This document shows, in pieces, positions 25,764-34,589 of a stretch of DNA of 64,000 nt. The DNA lies in the NCBI RefSeq assembly GCF_003434055.1, contig NZ_QVEX01000001.1:1055824-1119823 (forward strand). Reading direction: 5' to 3'. Numbering within the stretch: the stretch's first letter is position 1; every line of letters begins with the position of its first letter. The translations under genes were made by a program, and so were the position numbers. The DNA is from Enterocloster aldenensis (GTDB taxonomy: Bacteria > Bacillota > Clostridia > Lachnospirales > Lachnospiraceae). The notes under the pieces were generated by a model, which saw nothing but the letters and a program-made list of their open reading frames with translations, had not been told where the DNA came from and searched no databases.

Positions 25764-26537
25764 CTACTCCCATATCTTCCACGGCGCATTACCCGACTGC
25801 CACAGTTCCTCCAGCTTGTTCATCTCCCTCTGGGTGTCCATGCACTGCCAGAATCCGCTGTGGTAAAAGGATTTAAGCTGTCCTTCCATGGCCAGCCTCT
25901 GCATGGGCTGCTTTTCAAACACAGTGGTATCATCCTCCAGATAATTGAAGATTTCCGGTTCCATCACCATAAATCCGCCATTAATCAGTGCGCCGTCGTT
26001 ATCCTCCTTCTCACGGAAGGAAAGGATGGTATTGTCCTCATCAATATCCAGTACCCCCTTCATCTGGCCGATGTTCACCGTGGTAATGGTGGCTGTCCTG
26101 CCATGGGATCTGTGGAACTGCACCAGCTTATCCAGATTAACGGTGCTGACACCGTCCCCGTAGGTCAGCATGAAGGTCTCATTGCCAATATAGGGCTGGA
26201 TGCGCTTCACGCGTCCGCCGGTCATGGTGTTAAGGCCTGTGTCCACAAGGGTCACCTTCCATGGCTCAGAATAATTGTTGTGGACTTCCATCTTATTATT
26301 GGCCAGGTCAAAGGTCACATCTGAGGTGTGAAGGAAATAGTCAGCAAAAAATTCCTTTACCACATACTGCTTATATCCAAGGCAGATGACAAAATCATGG
26401 AAACCGAATCCTGAGTAATATTTCATGATATGCCACAGGATGGGCCTTCCGCCGATTTCAATCATTGGCTTTGGCTTTAGATGGCTTTCCTCACTGATCC
26501 TGGTTCCAAGTCCGCCTGCTAAAATAACAACTTTCAT
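25764..26537 (-). CDS. rfbF: Glucose-1-phosphate cytidylyltransferase
   Basis: A 257-residue nucleotidyltransferase that makes CDP-glucose from CTP and glucose-1-phosphate. The N-terminus has VILAGGLGTRISEES and KPKPMIEIGGRPILWH, the RfbF form of the nucleotide-binding and sugar-phosphate motifs; YGDGVSTVNL (near 130) supplies the metal-binding Asp. The length matches the family (about 257). GGAGG lies six bases before the ATG. It is the first committed step of the CDP-3,6-dideoxyhexose branch with rfbG and rfbH downstream. Confidence 0.95.
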   Translation of the reverse strand: MKVVILAGGLGTRISEESHLKPKPMIEIGGRPILWHIMKYYSGFGFHDFVICLGYKQYVVKEFFADYFLHTSDVTFDLANNKMEVHNNYSEPWKVTLVDTGLNTMTGGRVKRIQPYIGNETFMLTYGDGVSTVNLDKLVQFHRSHGRTATITTVNIGQMKGVLDIDEDNTILSFREKEDNDGALINGGFMVMEPEIFNYLEDDTTVFEKQPMQRLAMEGQLKSFYHSGFWQCMDTQREMNKLEELWQSGNAPWKIWE

Positions 26538-26582
26538 CTTTATCCTCCATTGTGTCCCAGCCGCCCTCCCCGGGGCCGCCCG

Positions 26583-28124
26583 TCATCTGAAAACGTTCCA
26601 TCCATGTTCCTTCAGGATACGCAGTGCATCCTGTATCTTGTCCACACCCTTCCTGTACTCAAACAGGCCGGACAGTTCCGCGTCCCTGGCCCGAAGTTCC
26701 TCTTGGTCCATATCCGGCACCTGAAGGGCCATGGCCGCCATTTTTTCAAAATTCCCTTCCCTGTGCGGGGCCTTCTTAATCTCATGGTAAGTAGTATAAC
26801 CATTTCCTGACAGGATTGCAAGACAGAATACCGCAATCAGGCACCGCCGGAACACGCCCCTGGCGGTACGGACCCCTCCGGCTGATTCCGGATTCCCATG
26901 TGCATGCCGGCACACTCCCGGATTCCCACATGCATGCCGGCTCACTCCCGGATTCCCACAAACGCCCTGGTCCTTTCCGGGATTCCCACACATATACCCC
27001 TTCCTCCCCTGGTTCCACGCAAGGGCAAAGGTGATTACCATTCCCAGGATTCCCACCTGGAACTGCAGGGCGTACCTGGAACTCAGGGCATATGACTCGC
27101 TCTCAAATATATACCGGGACATGAATATAAGTATATGGTTCAGCCCTCCGCCCACCAGAAGCATCATGGGGAGAAGGGTTTTCTCATAGAACCGGAACCG
27201 CAGGTTAAGCCAAAGCGCAAACAGGTAACCGCTGACCACAAAAAGGCCGATGATGTAAAGGAAGCGGTTGGTAATGACCCCCTGCCTCACCAGTTCCTGC
27301 AGCTCCTCACCTCCAACAAGGATACCTGCAAAGGATTTAAGCAGGAACCGGATAGGGAAGTCAGGATGGTCTGACAGGATTTCCATCAGGGAACGCCCGG
27401 TTGCCCCTGCATGTTCCTCCACTGCGAATGAATTGCTGAGGATATAGAGAAGCAGCGGGGCCAGCGTACAGGCCATATAGGCAATGTAACGCATGTCCCA
27501 TTCATTTTCCCGCATCCTGCCCCGGATTATGCAGAATGCGTAGGACATCAGGATGGTCACTGCGTAGATTGCACAGTAAGGGCCTGCTGTCCCCAGTATG
27601 ATAAGCCACGGGAGCACCAGAAGCTTTAATCTGTCCCTTGTCTTTTCCTCACCGGCCCATACCCGGTCCAGCACCAGTTCATGGTAGTAAAAGCAGGCAA
27701 AGGCGAAGAAATGGGACCAGCCGCTGCCGTTTGTGAGCATTTCCCATTTATTCAGGCTGAACATCACAGCCATCAGAAGCGCAAACCAGCCAATACCAAT
27801 CCTTTTATTTTTACAGTAAATCCCAAATACCCATCCGGCCAGCCCCAGGCTTATAACCCCCAGGACACGCTCCAGGGTAACGGAGAACCCAAACAGCTCA
27901 ACATTGATAATCCGGCACAGGTAGTTGATGGGGATCCTGGTGAGCACATCCGGGACAAAGAATCTGCCAGGGTCATACACATCAGGAAGATAGCTGTTAA
28001 CCAGACGGATGTAATCAGAATACACCACGTCACAGGTGGCATTTTTAACATACCAAAGGCAGAAGCCAATGCCAAGAAGGGGCAGAAGCCAATATATGAT
28101 TTTTCTGTACCTGGATGTGTCCAT
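26583..28124 (-). CDS. Polytopic membrane protein, possible GT-C-type glycosyltransferase, with 10-residue repeats
   Basis: A 513-residue membrane protein with about 10 hydrophobic segments. I do not recognise a family with certainty. The first loop contains an acidic/aromatic region (NATCDVVYSDYIRLVNSYL) in the place where GT-C enzymes keep their catalytic Asp. Near residues 405-440, after the last large helix group, are 10-residue repeats of the form CGNPGVSRHA, encoded by 30-bp DNA repeats (26888-27000). The start at 28124 has AAAGGAGG four bases upstream. It lies in the operon between a similar membrane protein and rfbF. A role in polymerising or decorating the glycan is inferred from context only. 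Confidence 0.6.
   Translation of the reverse strand: MDTSRYRKIIYWLLPLLGIGFCLWYVKNATCDVVYSDYIRLVNSYLPDVYDPGRFFVPDVLTRIPINYLCRIINVELFGFSVTLERVLGVISLGLAGWVFGIYCKNKRIGIGWFALLMAVMFSLNKWEMLTNGSGWSHFFAFACFYYHELVLDRVWAGEEKTRDRLKLLVLPWLIILGTAGPYCAIYAVTILMSYAFCIIRGRMRENEWDMRYIAYMACTLAPLLLYILSNSFAVEEHAGATGRSLMEILSDHPDFPIRFLLKSFAGILVGGEELQELVRQGVITNRFLYIIGLFVVSGYLFALWLNLRFRFYEKTLLPMMLLVGGGLNHILIFMSRYIFESESYALSSRYALQFQVGILGMVITFALAWNQGRKGYMCGNPGKDQGVCGNPGVSRHACGNPGVCRHAHGNPESAGGVRTARGVFRRCLIAVFCLAILSGNGYTTYHEIKKAPHREGNFEKMAAMALQVPDMDQEELRARDAELSGLFEYRKGVDKIQDALRILKEHGWNVFR
26888..27000. repeat. Four 30-bp tandem repeats inside the membrane-protein gene
   Basis: CCGGATTCCCA recurs at 26888, 26918 and 26948, with a fourth, altered copy near 26978; the second and third units are almost identical over 30 bp. 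The period is a multiple of three and adds 10-residue units to the protein, so copy-number change would keep the frame. Confidence 0.8.
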
Positions 28125-28171
28125 GGTTCCTCCTTTTCTAAACGGTACGCACTCTTCCGGCAAAATAAACC

Positions 28172-28289
28172 TTGCCCTGCCGTCCTATGCACAATCCCCG
28201 CAAGACAATCCTGCCCTGCCGTCCTATGCACAATCCCCGCAAGACAATCCTTACCGCGCCGTCATATGCACAATTGCAGCCAGACGGTC
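28172..28289. repeat. 39-bp tandem repeats overlapping a gene 3' end
   Basis: Units at 28172-28210 and 28211-28249 are nearly identical (core CCTGCCGTCCTATGCACAAT). A diverged third unit at 28250-28289 contains the TAA stop (28251-28253) and last codons of the upstream membrane-protein gene. The two outer units therefore look like tandem copies of that gene's 3' end. The 39-bp period equals 13 codons. It is not a CRISPR: there are no spacers. Confidence 0.8.
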
Positions 28290-30113
28290 CTTGCCGCGCT
28301 GTTCCTGGGCATTGTGCATATAGAAATTGTAGTCAAAGGTCAGGTGGACCATCTGCCACGGTTCGGCCTCAATGGTCTGGTTCACCACGGTGGAACGCAC
28401 CGGGATTGTGAACGGCTCATCCTGGTCCTTTGTTATCTTAATCCCCTCGCCTCCGCTCATGACGCCCGGATATATGATTTCCAGGTCAATGACTCCTGTC
28501 TCACCTGCCATGACCGTCAGGCTGGCATGTTCATCCATCCATCCGTCATCGTAATAGCCATACTCCACATTCAGCTTGATTTCCTTCACGAACTGGGTGA
28601 TATCCTGGAAACCATTGTGCTCCGGGTCCTCCCTCAGCACAAGCATACGGCTGTCCACCAGTCCGATGTCGCGGATACTGTCAATGAATTCCACACTGGT
28701 CCCCTCTGCTGTCCTTTCCTTGTCAAAGACCTTAAAAAAGGTACGGGCCGTAAAGTCGCTCATCTTATAACTGCTGCCTATGATATAAATATTTTTTCCG
28801 AACAGGCTGTCGCCATACCGTCCGTATGTCTCCTCTGCCAGTGAATTGTAGCGCAGCTGGTCCGGCCACAGGTACAGGTTCGGGTACTGGGCCCGGTAGA
28901 ACAGCTCTGCCGGAAGCATGAGGATGACATAGCAGGCAAATGCCGCGCCCCAGGGCCACAGACGTTTCAGGTAAAGCTCCGGCTTCACCCCTTCGGTCAG
29001 GTATCCGTACATATATGCCAGAAGCAGAAGGGCTGCTGTCAGGGAAACATAGACCCAGCGCATCTCCACCCGGATGGTCACGCTGGAGGACGCGATACAG
29101 GCCCCGATGAATAAAAGGAACAAGGCCAGGCTGCATAGTACCTTACCCTTCACATCCTTCCTCTTGTCCCTTATGACTTTTATAAGGAAGCCCAGTACAA
29201 TGACGGCAATGGCCGCATCGGCCAGCAGGACCAGGATCCTGATTGCCAGGGGGCTCTGCGCCCATGGACGGCCGTTGAGGTGTTCCGGGCCAGCGTTTAT
29301 GCCGAACACGTACGCAATCTGGCTCAGTCCATGGCGGATTGTATCTGCCAGACTGAAGGTATCCGCCACCTGGGTCCCGCCAGTGCCCGCGGGAAGGACA
29401 CTTCCAATGGCAAATACACGGATTGCCTGGACAAGCAGGAAGGAAGCCAGGCCGGCGCCCCATTCCGTCAGATTCTTAGACCCTTTGACAAGCAGTACAA
29501 AGAGCAGCAGCGGGAACAGCACCATATACCGTTCATGTACAAAACACACGCCAAAATACAGGGCGCAGGACAGGTAATAATACTTCCTGCCGTCCTCCCC
29601 GTCCATATAACGGTACAGGTACCAGAGGATGCCAATGGCCATCCAGAGCGCCATGGTCTCCATCAGCCCCAGGACCTGTCCGATCTGGTAATAAGCCATC
29701 CGGCTCATAAGATACATGAAGCCGCACAAAAAGCCGATTCCCTTGGAACGCGAAAGCCGTCTGCCGATTAGGTAGACAGAACAGGAAACCGCTGTGTTCA
29801 ACAGGATGTTAAATGGCACAAACCAGTTCACATGATTACCCACCACCGCCATCTCAAGCCAGGCAGCCAGATAGTAAAGGAAACGGAACCTGGTGCTTCC
29901 CAAAGGGAATACATACTGGAGGAACCCCTGCTCACCATAACAGGACCAGAAATACAGGTCATCCATATAAAGCCCTTTGATTTCAATGTTCCTGTTGACC
30001 CACACTGCCGTGGCCAACAGGATTCCCATGAAAATCACATGGTCTTTCCACTCATATTTCTTCTCCATCCTGGAGAAACCGATCCTGGTCCTTGACCGTT
30101 CTTTTGTCTCCAC
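28251..30113 (-). CDS. Polytopic membrane protein, likely glycan-related
   Basis: A 620-residue protein. About 11 transmembrane helices fill residues 25-395, followed by a soluble C-terminal domain of about 220 residues. The first external loop has EIKGLYMDDLYFWSCYGEQG, whose Asp-Asp resembles the catalytic motif of lipid-linked-sugar GT-C enzymes. The C-terminal domain is beta-rich (TVMAGETGVIDLEIIYPGVM). Translation probably starts at GTG 30113, with AAGGAGG eight bases upstream. Its 3' end is encoded by a diverged 39-bp repeat. It sits between two other large membrane proteins; a glycosyltransferase or acyl/phospho-modifying role is inferred, with no firm family. Confidence 0.6.
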   Translation of the reverse strand: METKERSRTRIGFSRMEKKYEWKDHVIFMGILLATAVWVNRNIEIKGLYMDDLYFWSCYGEQGFLQYVFPLGSTRFRFLYYLAAWLEMAVVGNHVNWFVPFNILLNTAVSCSVYLIGRRLSRSKGIGFLCGFMYLMSRMAYYQIGQVLGLMETMALWMAIGILWYLYRYMDGEDGRKYYYLSCALYFGVCFVHERYMVLFPLLLFVLLVKGSKNLTEWGAGLASFLLVQAIRVFAIGSVLPAGTGGTQVADTFSLADTIRHGLSQIAYVFGINAGPEHLNGRPWAQSPLAIRILVLLADAAIAVIVLGFLIKVIRDKRKDVKGKVLCSLALFLLFIGACIASSSVTIRVEMRWVYVSLTAALLLLAYMYGYLTEGVKPELYLKRLWPWGAAFACYVILMLPAELFYRAQYPNLYLWPDQLRYNSLAEETYGRYGDSLFGKNIYIIGSSYKMSDFTARTFFKVFDKERTAEGTSVEFIDSIRDIGLVDSRMLVLREDPEHNGFQDITQFVKEIKLNVEYGYYDDGWMDEHASLTVMAGETGVIDLEIIYPGVMSGGEGIKITKDQDEPFTIPVRSTVVNQTIEAEPWQMVHLTFDYNFYMHNAQEQRGKDRLAAIVHMTAR

Positions 30114-30239
30114 TGCTTATGCCTCCTTTGCAGTACCTTGTGTGTAAATCCATCCGTGTCCGTGTGGGTGCCGCCCGGAAAGGACCGGCACCGGACCATG
30201 GCCATGACTTCCGTCCGATTGACATCCGTCCAATCAGCT

Positions 30240-32549
30240 TCAGTCCGATGAAAAACTGTAATTATTGTGGAAATCCTCTGCTGCTGCCACAGGATCCTCA
30301 GGCGGTACGGGGGGCAGCGTGACCCTGGCCGACAGATTACCCCACTCGTACGTAAGGTCCGTAAGGCTGCCCTCCTCTATCATGTCCTCTATCATCTCAA
30401 GGGCGCGCGGCTGTGCTGCCAGATATCCTTTTTCCACGAAAAAGTATTCTGTGTCCGCATATTCCAGGAACTCCTCAAAATATGCCAGCTTTTTCACCAG
30501 AAATACATTGCCCCCGCTGCCAGTGACATCGTAATAACTCTGTACACTGCAGGGCATGTCCAGCACATCCGGGTGGTTCCCGAATGCCAGCACCCTTGTA
30601 TCCGGGGAAAAGCCGGATATAAGGTTCAGATACCCTGTTTCCAAATCGCGCTGCCGTGCCTCCCGCCGGTGGTCGTAGTATCCCAAATGCTTTAAGCGTA
30701 CCGGGGTGAAACCGGGCTGTCCGGCCCAGCTGGTCAGGCATGTAAGAGGAATGTTAGCAATCATGAAGCAGATGACCCCCAGGCCAAGCCCGCGTCCCAG
30801 CGCATGTGCGCGGGCGGGAACCGCGCCAAGGCAGCCACTGCTTAACACGCTCCCTCCCATCCTCATGGAAATGACGACCAAAAGGGAATAAAACAGGATG
30901 AAATAATTGCCGTCCACCTGGGACAATGTATAAATGCTGGCAATGCATCCCATTATCATGACCACCATCAGAACCCTGTCAAATACTTCCAGGGGCGTCC
31001 GGTCCTTCCTGCCCCTTATGGCAGAAATGAGCCAGATGAACAGGAACAGCGTCACAAGTCCGGTTCCCCAGGCAATGACAACATGGTCCATGTCCACGGA
31101 AACAGGGGCCGTAAGCATTTCTCCAAGGCGCCGTCCCAGGCGGGCCAGTTTTTCCCCGGCAGTCAGCATGGAAGGGTCCCCAATCACATGGTTAAAGGAG
31201 TAAGGATACCTGACTTTCCATCCCAGCCGTTCGCACAGGCCTGCAAAGATGGAGGTCACCGGCACTCCGGTCAGAAGCCATGTGCGGTACCAAAGCCCTG
31301 CTGCCGCGCCAGCCGGCAGAAATAGCAGCAGCCATCCCTTTCTGTCCCCCAGGCAGAACCTGCCCCTGGCCATGAGACATATAAGGGCGGTTCCCCCCAG
31401 GGCGGTTGAAAATACCAGGGCCGTGGGCTTATATACCAGGGTCAGCAGATAGGTTGCCACCGCCATAAGAAGCCATGGCGTCTTTTCTTTTTTCTCAAAC
31501 GCGCGGCACAGGAAGTTATAGATAATCAGCTGGTGCAGCAGTGTGATGATATCACTCTTGGCCGTGGCAGCCATGTTCATGATTCCAGGGATGGAGGACA
31601 GCACGGCGGCTGCAAAAAGCCCCATTCCCAGTCCCCTGCAGCGTCCCACCATGGAAGCTGCCAGGACCAGGACCGCAGCTGCCATCCATAGGGAAAATGC
31701 CAGCACAAATCCATAGGTGGGCGTGCCGCACAGGGGAAGGGCCAGCACCTCCAGTCCTTTGCTGTAGGTGTAGACCAGGTTAATCATACCCAGGTTTTCA
31801 TAAATCCCCTTCCCATTGTCCAGCACGAATGCCGACCGCAGTCCATAGTGCAGGGAGTCATAATCCAGTTCTATATTCAGGCGTCCGGCCTGGATCAGGA
31901 CCATGGTGATGATAAATGCCAGGAGCCAGGGTCCGGCTTTCCCAGGCAGCTGCCTCTGACATCCCGGCGTCCCCGGCGTCTTCTGCCCGGCCCGGCCTTG
32001 GCGGATTGCCAGATACGCCTCCGCACCCATTGCCGCGCCGCCAAGAACCAGCGCCAGGACACGCCAGAGCCTAATCCCCCCATGGCCCGTGAGGGATATA
32101 AGGCACACAAGGACCATCCAGAATGCGCTTCCGGTCACCAGGGACATGGACAGTTCCTCAACAGACGTCTGCCGGACCTTCCATGCAAATAACCGATGGA
32201 TCCATCTTCCCCAGAGGATCAGGACCGCCACATAGATACCGGATACGGCAATCGGCACCAGGATCTGATGGCACCAGGTAAAGACAGCAGCGCCTCCAGC
32301 CACACAAAACCAGCAAATCCGGAGGTTTCCGGCGCCCTTGTCCCGCTTCCCGCCGTAAGCCCTCCTTAGCCAGAACAGGTTCCATGCAAATACAAGCACA
32401 ACCTCCCCCAACATGGTCCACGTGGCTTCCGACTCCAGGACGCTCCTTAAAGGCCCTGCCATCACTTTGTAATACGATATGATAAGAAACGCTCCTGTCA
32501 GCCCCAACAGCACTGCCAGAAGCAGATTCTCCCTTTTGCTACCCTTCAT
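30240..32549 (-). CDS. Large polytopic membrane protein, likely glycan-related
   Basis: A 769-residue protein with around 14-16 hydrophobic segments over residues 10-600 and a C-terminal soluble tail. After a central basic loop (AIRQGRAGQKTPGTPGCQRQ), an external loop reads NIELDYDSLHYGLRSAFVL near residue 225, an Asp-rich site of the kind used by GT-C glycosyltransferases. The ATG at 32549 is preferred because AAGGG lies eight bases upstream; a GTG at 32576 overlapping the previous stop is possible. With its two downstream neighbours it forms a run of three unrelated-looking membrane proteins. A polymerase or ligase role is plausible but unproven. Confidence 0.6.
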   Translation of the reverse strand: MKGSKRENLLLAVLLGLTGAFLIISYYKVMAGPLRSVLESEATWTMLGEVVLVFAWNLFWLRRAYGGKRDKGAGNLRICWFCVAGGAAVFTWCHQILVPIAVSGIYVAVLILWGRWIHRLFAWKVRQTSVEELSMSLVTGSAFWMVLVCLISLTGHGGIRLWRVLALVLGGAAMGAEAYLAIRQGRAGQKTPGTPGCQRQLPGKAGPWLLAFIITMVLIQAGRLNIELDYDSLHYGLRSAFVLDNGKGIYENLGMINLVYTYSKGLEVLALPLCGTPTYGFVLAFSLWMAAAVLVLAASMVGRCRGLGMGLFAAAVLSSIPGIMNMAATAKSDIITLLHQLIIYNFLCRAFEKKEKTPWLLMAVATYLLTLVYKPTALVFSTALGGTALICLMARGRFCLGDRKGWLLLFLPAGAAAGLWYRTWLLTGVPVTSIFAGLCERLGWKVRYPYSFNHVIGDPSMLTAGEKLARLGRRLGEMLTAPVSVDMDHVVIAWGTGLVTLFLFIWLISAIRGRKDRTPLEVFDRVLMVVMIMGCIASIYTLSQVDGNYFILFYSLLVVISMRMGGSVLSSGCLGAVPARAHALGRGLGLGVICFMIANIPLTCLTSWAGQPGFTPVRLKHLGYYDHRREARQRDLETGYLNLISGFSPDTRVLAFGNHPDVLDMPCSVQSYYDVTGSGGNVFLVKKLAYFEEFLEYADTEYFFVEKGYLAAQPRALEMIEDMIEEGSLTDLTYEWGNLSARVTLPPVPPEDPVAAAEDFHNNYSFSSD

Positions 32550-32572
32550 ATTCAGAACCCTTAATTTTTTTA

Positions 32573-33358
32573 TCACTCATATTCACCATAGGCAGTTTTA
32601 TAAAAATGCATCAGCAGCCTGGCAACCGGCCATGGCCAGAACCGTCTGAACATGGCTTCCTCTTCTTCTGCCCTCCTGTTATCCATGATGCACGCCTTGG
32701 TGGTGGCTCCGTCATGGACCCTGTAGTACAGAAGCGGACGCTCGTCACAGATAAAACGTCCCCTTTCACAGGCCAGCTGATATAGGTTGTCCCAGTCCAG
32801 GGCAAACCTGTACTCTGAACGCACCAGGGGCGTGCCCAGCATCTTCTTCTGATAGGTTGTGGCCGGACAGCAGATGGGATTGCCCAAAATCAGGGACATC
32901 TTCTTAACCCACGCCCGGTGGTTCAGGGCCGGAACCCGCAGCGGCAGACGGAGGATGCGTTTCACCCACAGCATGGCGTCGCCTGTAATCAGGCGTCCAT
33001 TTTTCACAATCACATAATCCGTGGTAAACACGGTCATGTCAGGATACGCCCTGTAGGCTGCCAGAAGCCGCTCCGCATATTCTTTATGGTACATGTCGTC
33101 CTGATGTGCGATGGTGACCAGCTCGCCGTCCGCCATCTCATATGCAAAATTCCAGTCATCCCTTATATTGCTCCCGCCATGCCTTACAAATACCTGGATG
33201 CCGTATTTCCACGCCAGCCCGTCTATGTATGGGCTGGGGGTGGAGGTGCACAGGATGATATGGCTGGGCACGCTCTGGGAAACAAGGGAGCGTATTAACG
33301 GTTCCAGATAAGGCGAATCCTTGTAAGCGCATATGGAAAACACATGCTTATACTTCAT
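32573..33358 (-). CDS. GT2-family glycosyltransferase
   Basis: A 261-residue cytosolic GT2 enzyme. It has the N-terminal nucleotide-binding strand (HVFSICAYKDSPYLEPLIRS), the DxD-like metal site IAHQDDMYHKEYAERLL near residue 85, and an acceptor-side region with DWDNLYQLACERGRF near 190. Donor and acceptor are unknown. Its ATG overlaps the gmhA stop by 11 bases (ATGAAGTATAA), and GGAGG lies nine bases upstream within gmhA, so it is coupled to the heptose genes; transferring the GDP-heptose residue is a reasonable hypothesis. Confidence 0.83.
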   Translation of the reverse strand: MKYKHVFSICAYKDSPYLEPLIRSLVSQSVPSHIILCTSTPSPYIDGLAWKYGIQVFVRHGGSNIRDDWNFAYEMADGELVTIAHQDDMYHKEYAERLLAAYRAYPDMTVFTTDYVIVKNGRLITGDAMLWVKRILRLPLRVPALNHRAWVKKMSLILGNPICCPATTYQKKMLGTPLVRSEYRFALDWDNLYQLACERGRFICDERPLLYYRVHDGATTKACIMDNRRAEEEEAMFRRFWPWPVARLLMHFYKTAYGEYE

Positions 33359-33989
33359 AAAAATGTTCCTCCAGCATCAGGCAGAGGGCGTGATAAACCG
33401 GCAGATGCAGTTCCTGGATTTTAAATGTCTCCTGCTCCGGCACCACGATGGACACATCGCAGGCCCTGCCAAGCTCTCCCCCGTCCTTGCCCGTAAGGCC
33501 AATGGTCCTGATGCCCGCGGCCTTTGCCACAGCCACCGCATACATGATATTCTTAGCATTGCCTGAAGTGGAGATTCCTATGAACACATCCCCGGGCCTG
33601 CCGTAACCGTAAAGCTGCTGGGCATAGGTCAGTTCCCCTTTCACATCATTGGAAAATGCAGTGGATAGGGATATATGCCCGGTAAGCGCAATGGCAGGAA
33701 GGCTTCCCTGAAGCTGTGCCGCCAGTTCCCCGCCCCGCACCGGGTCCGCTGACCTCAGTGCGTCCGCAAATTCCCCGGATACCGGACGGCGCTTGACAAA
33801 TCCCTTCATCAGCTCCCCCACGATGTGCTCACTGTCAGCGCAGCTTCCGCCGTTTCCTGCAATGAGGACCTTTCCCCCATGTTCATAACATTCCCTCATC
33901 ATCTCATAAGCAGCAAGGACATCCGCCTTCACTGCATGAAGCACCGGATACCTTCCGGTCAGTTCCTCCAGATATTCCATTTCCCTCAT
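33348..33989 (-). CDS. gmhA: Phosphoheptose isomerase (sedoheptulose-7-phosphate isomerase)
   Basis: A 213-residue SIS-domain protein converting sedoheptulose-7-phosphate to D-glycero-D-manno-heptose-7-phosphate. The signature is VLIAGNGGSCADSEHIVGE near residue 45, with the further phosphate-binding loop GISTSGNAKNI near 135 and a Glu/His pair (HIVGE) for catalysis. The start at 33989 leaves five bases after the gmhB stop; an in-frame ATG at 34022 would overlap gmhB. It is the first step of the GDP-heptose route whose other three enzymes lie directly upstream. Confidence 0.9.
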   Translation of the reverse strand: MREMEYLEELTGRYPVLHAVKADVLAAYEMMRECYEHGGKVLIAGNGGSCADSEHIVGELMKGFVKRRPVSGEFADALRSADPVRGGELAAQLQGSLPAIALTGHISLSTAFSNDVKGELTYAQQLYGYGRPGDVFIGISTSGNAKNIMYAVAVAKAAGIRTIGLTGKDGGELGRACDVSIVVPEQETFKIQELHLPVYHALCLMLEEHFYEV

Positions 33990-33994
33990 GGTCT

Positions 33995-34573
33995 TCACAC
34001 CTGTCCTTTCCCTAAAATCCACCGGGCAGCATCCGGCAGGGTCTCTGCGTAAAAGTCATATGCAGGGCTTAATCCAGTTTTCATATCCTCTTCATGCTGT
34101 TCCCTGCCGTATCCGGTTCCCACCAGAATAGAAGCAAGCCCGTAATTCTTCCCCGCCTCCACGTCCAGCAGCTTATCGCCCACCATGAAGGAATGGGCCT
34201 TGTCCACGTCAAACCGCCCTTCGGCCATCTCAAACATCCCGGTTCCAGGTTTCCGGCATTGGCACTGTATCTTATATGGTCCAATGCCATGGACCGGGTG
34301 ATGGGGGCAGTAATAAAATGCATCAATGCCCGCCCCGTCACGCTCCAGCAGTCGGTTCATATGCAGGTGCAGACGCCGTACGTCCTCCTCTGTATAATAT
34401 CCCCTGGCCACGCCGGCCTGATTGGTAACCACCACCAGACGGTATCCCGCCTCCTTTAACATCCTAAGCGCTTCCCCGACCCCCGGAAGGATATGCAGGT
34501 CCTCCGGCCTGTAGAGATAGCAGACCTCTTCATTTAGCGTCCCGTCCCTGTCTAAAAAAACAACCCGTTCCAT
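33995..34573 (-). CDS. gmhB: D-glycero-D-manno-heptose 1,7-bisphosphate 7-phosphatase
   Basis: A 192-residue HAD phosphatase of the HisB-N/GmhB type. It has the nucleophile motif VVFLDRDGTLNEE at the N-terminus, VVTNQAGVARGYY near 50, a zinc-binding set (YYCPHHP, then CQCRKP near 90-108) and a final acidic motif MVGDKLLDVEAG. It removes the 7-phosphate of heptose-1,7-bisphosphate before nucleotidyl transfer. The start at 34573 is fixed by the conserved N-terminus, with AAGGACGG upstream. It lies 16 bases after hddA and five bases before gmhA. Confidence 0.92.
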   Translation of the reverse strand: MERVVFLDRDGTLNEEVCYLYRPEDLHILPGVGEALRMLKEAGYRLVVVTNQAGVARGYYTEEDVRRLHLHMNRLLERDGAGIDAFYYCPHHPVHGIGPYKIQCQCRKPGTGMFEMAEGRFDVDKAHSFMVGDKLLDVEAGKNYGLASILVGTGYGREQHEEDMKTGLSPAYDFYAETLPDAARWILGKGQV

Positions 34574-34589
34574 GGCTTTTAACCGTCCT

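Noticed and set aside
28172..28289. CRISPR-like repeats
   Set aside because: The 39-bp units are directly adjacent without unique spacers, and one unit is gene coding sequence.
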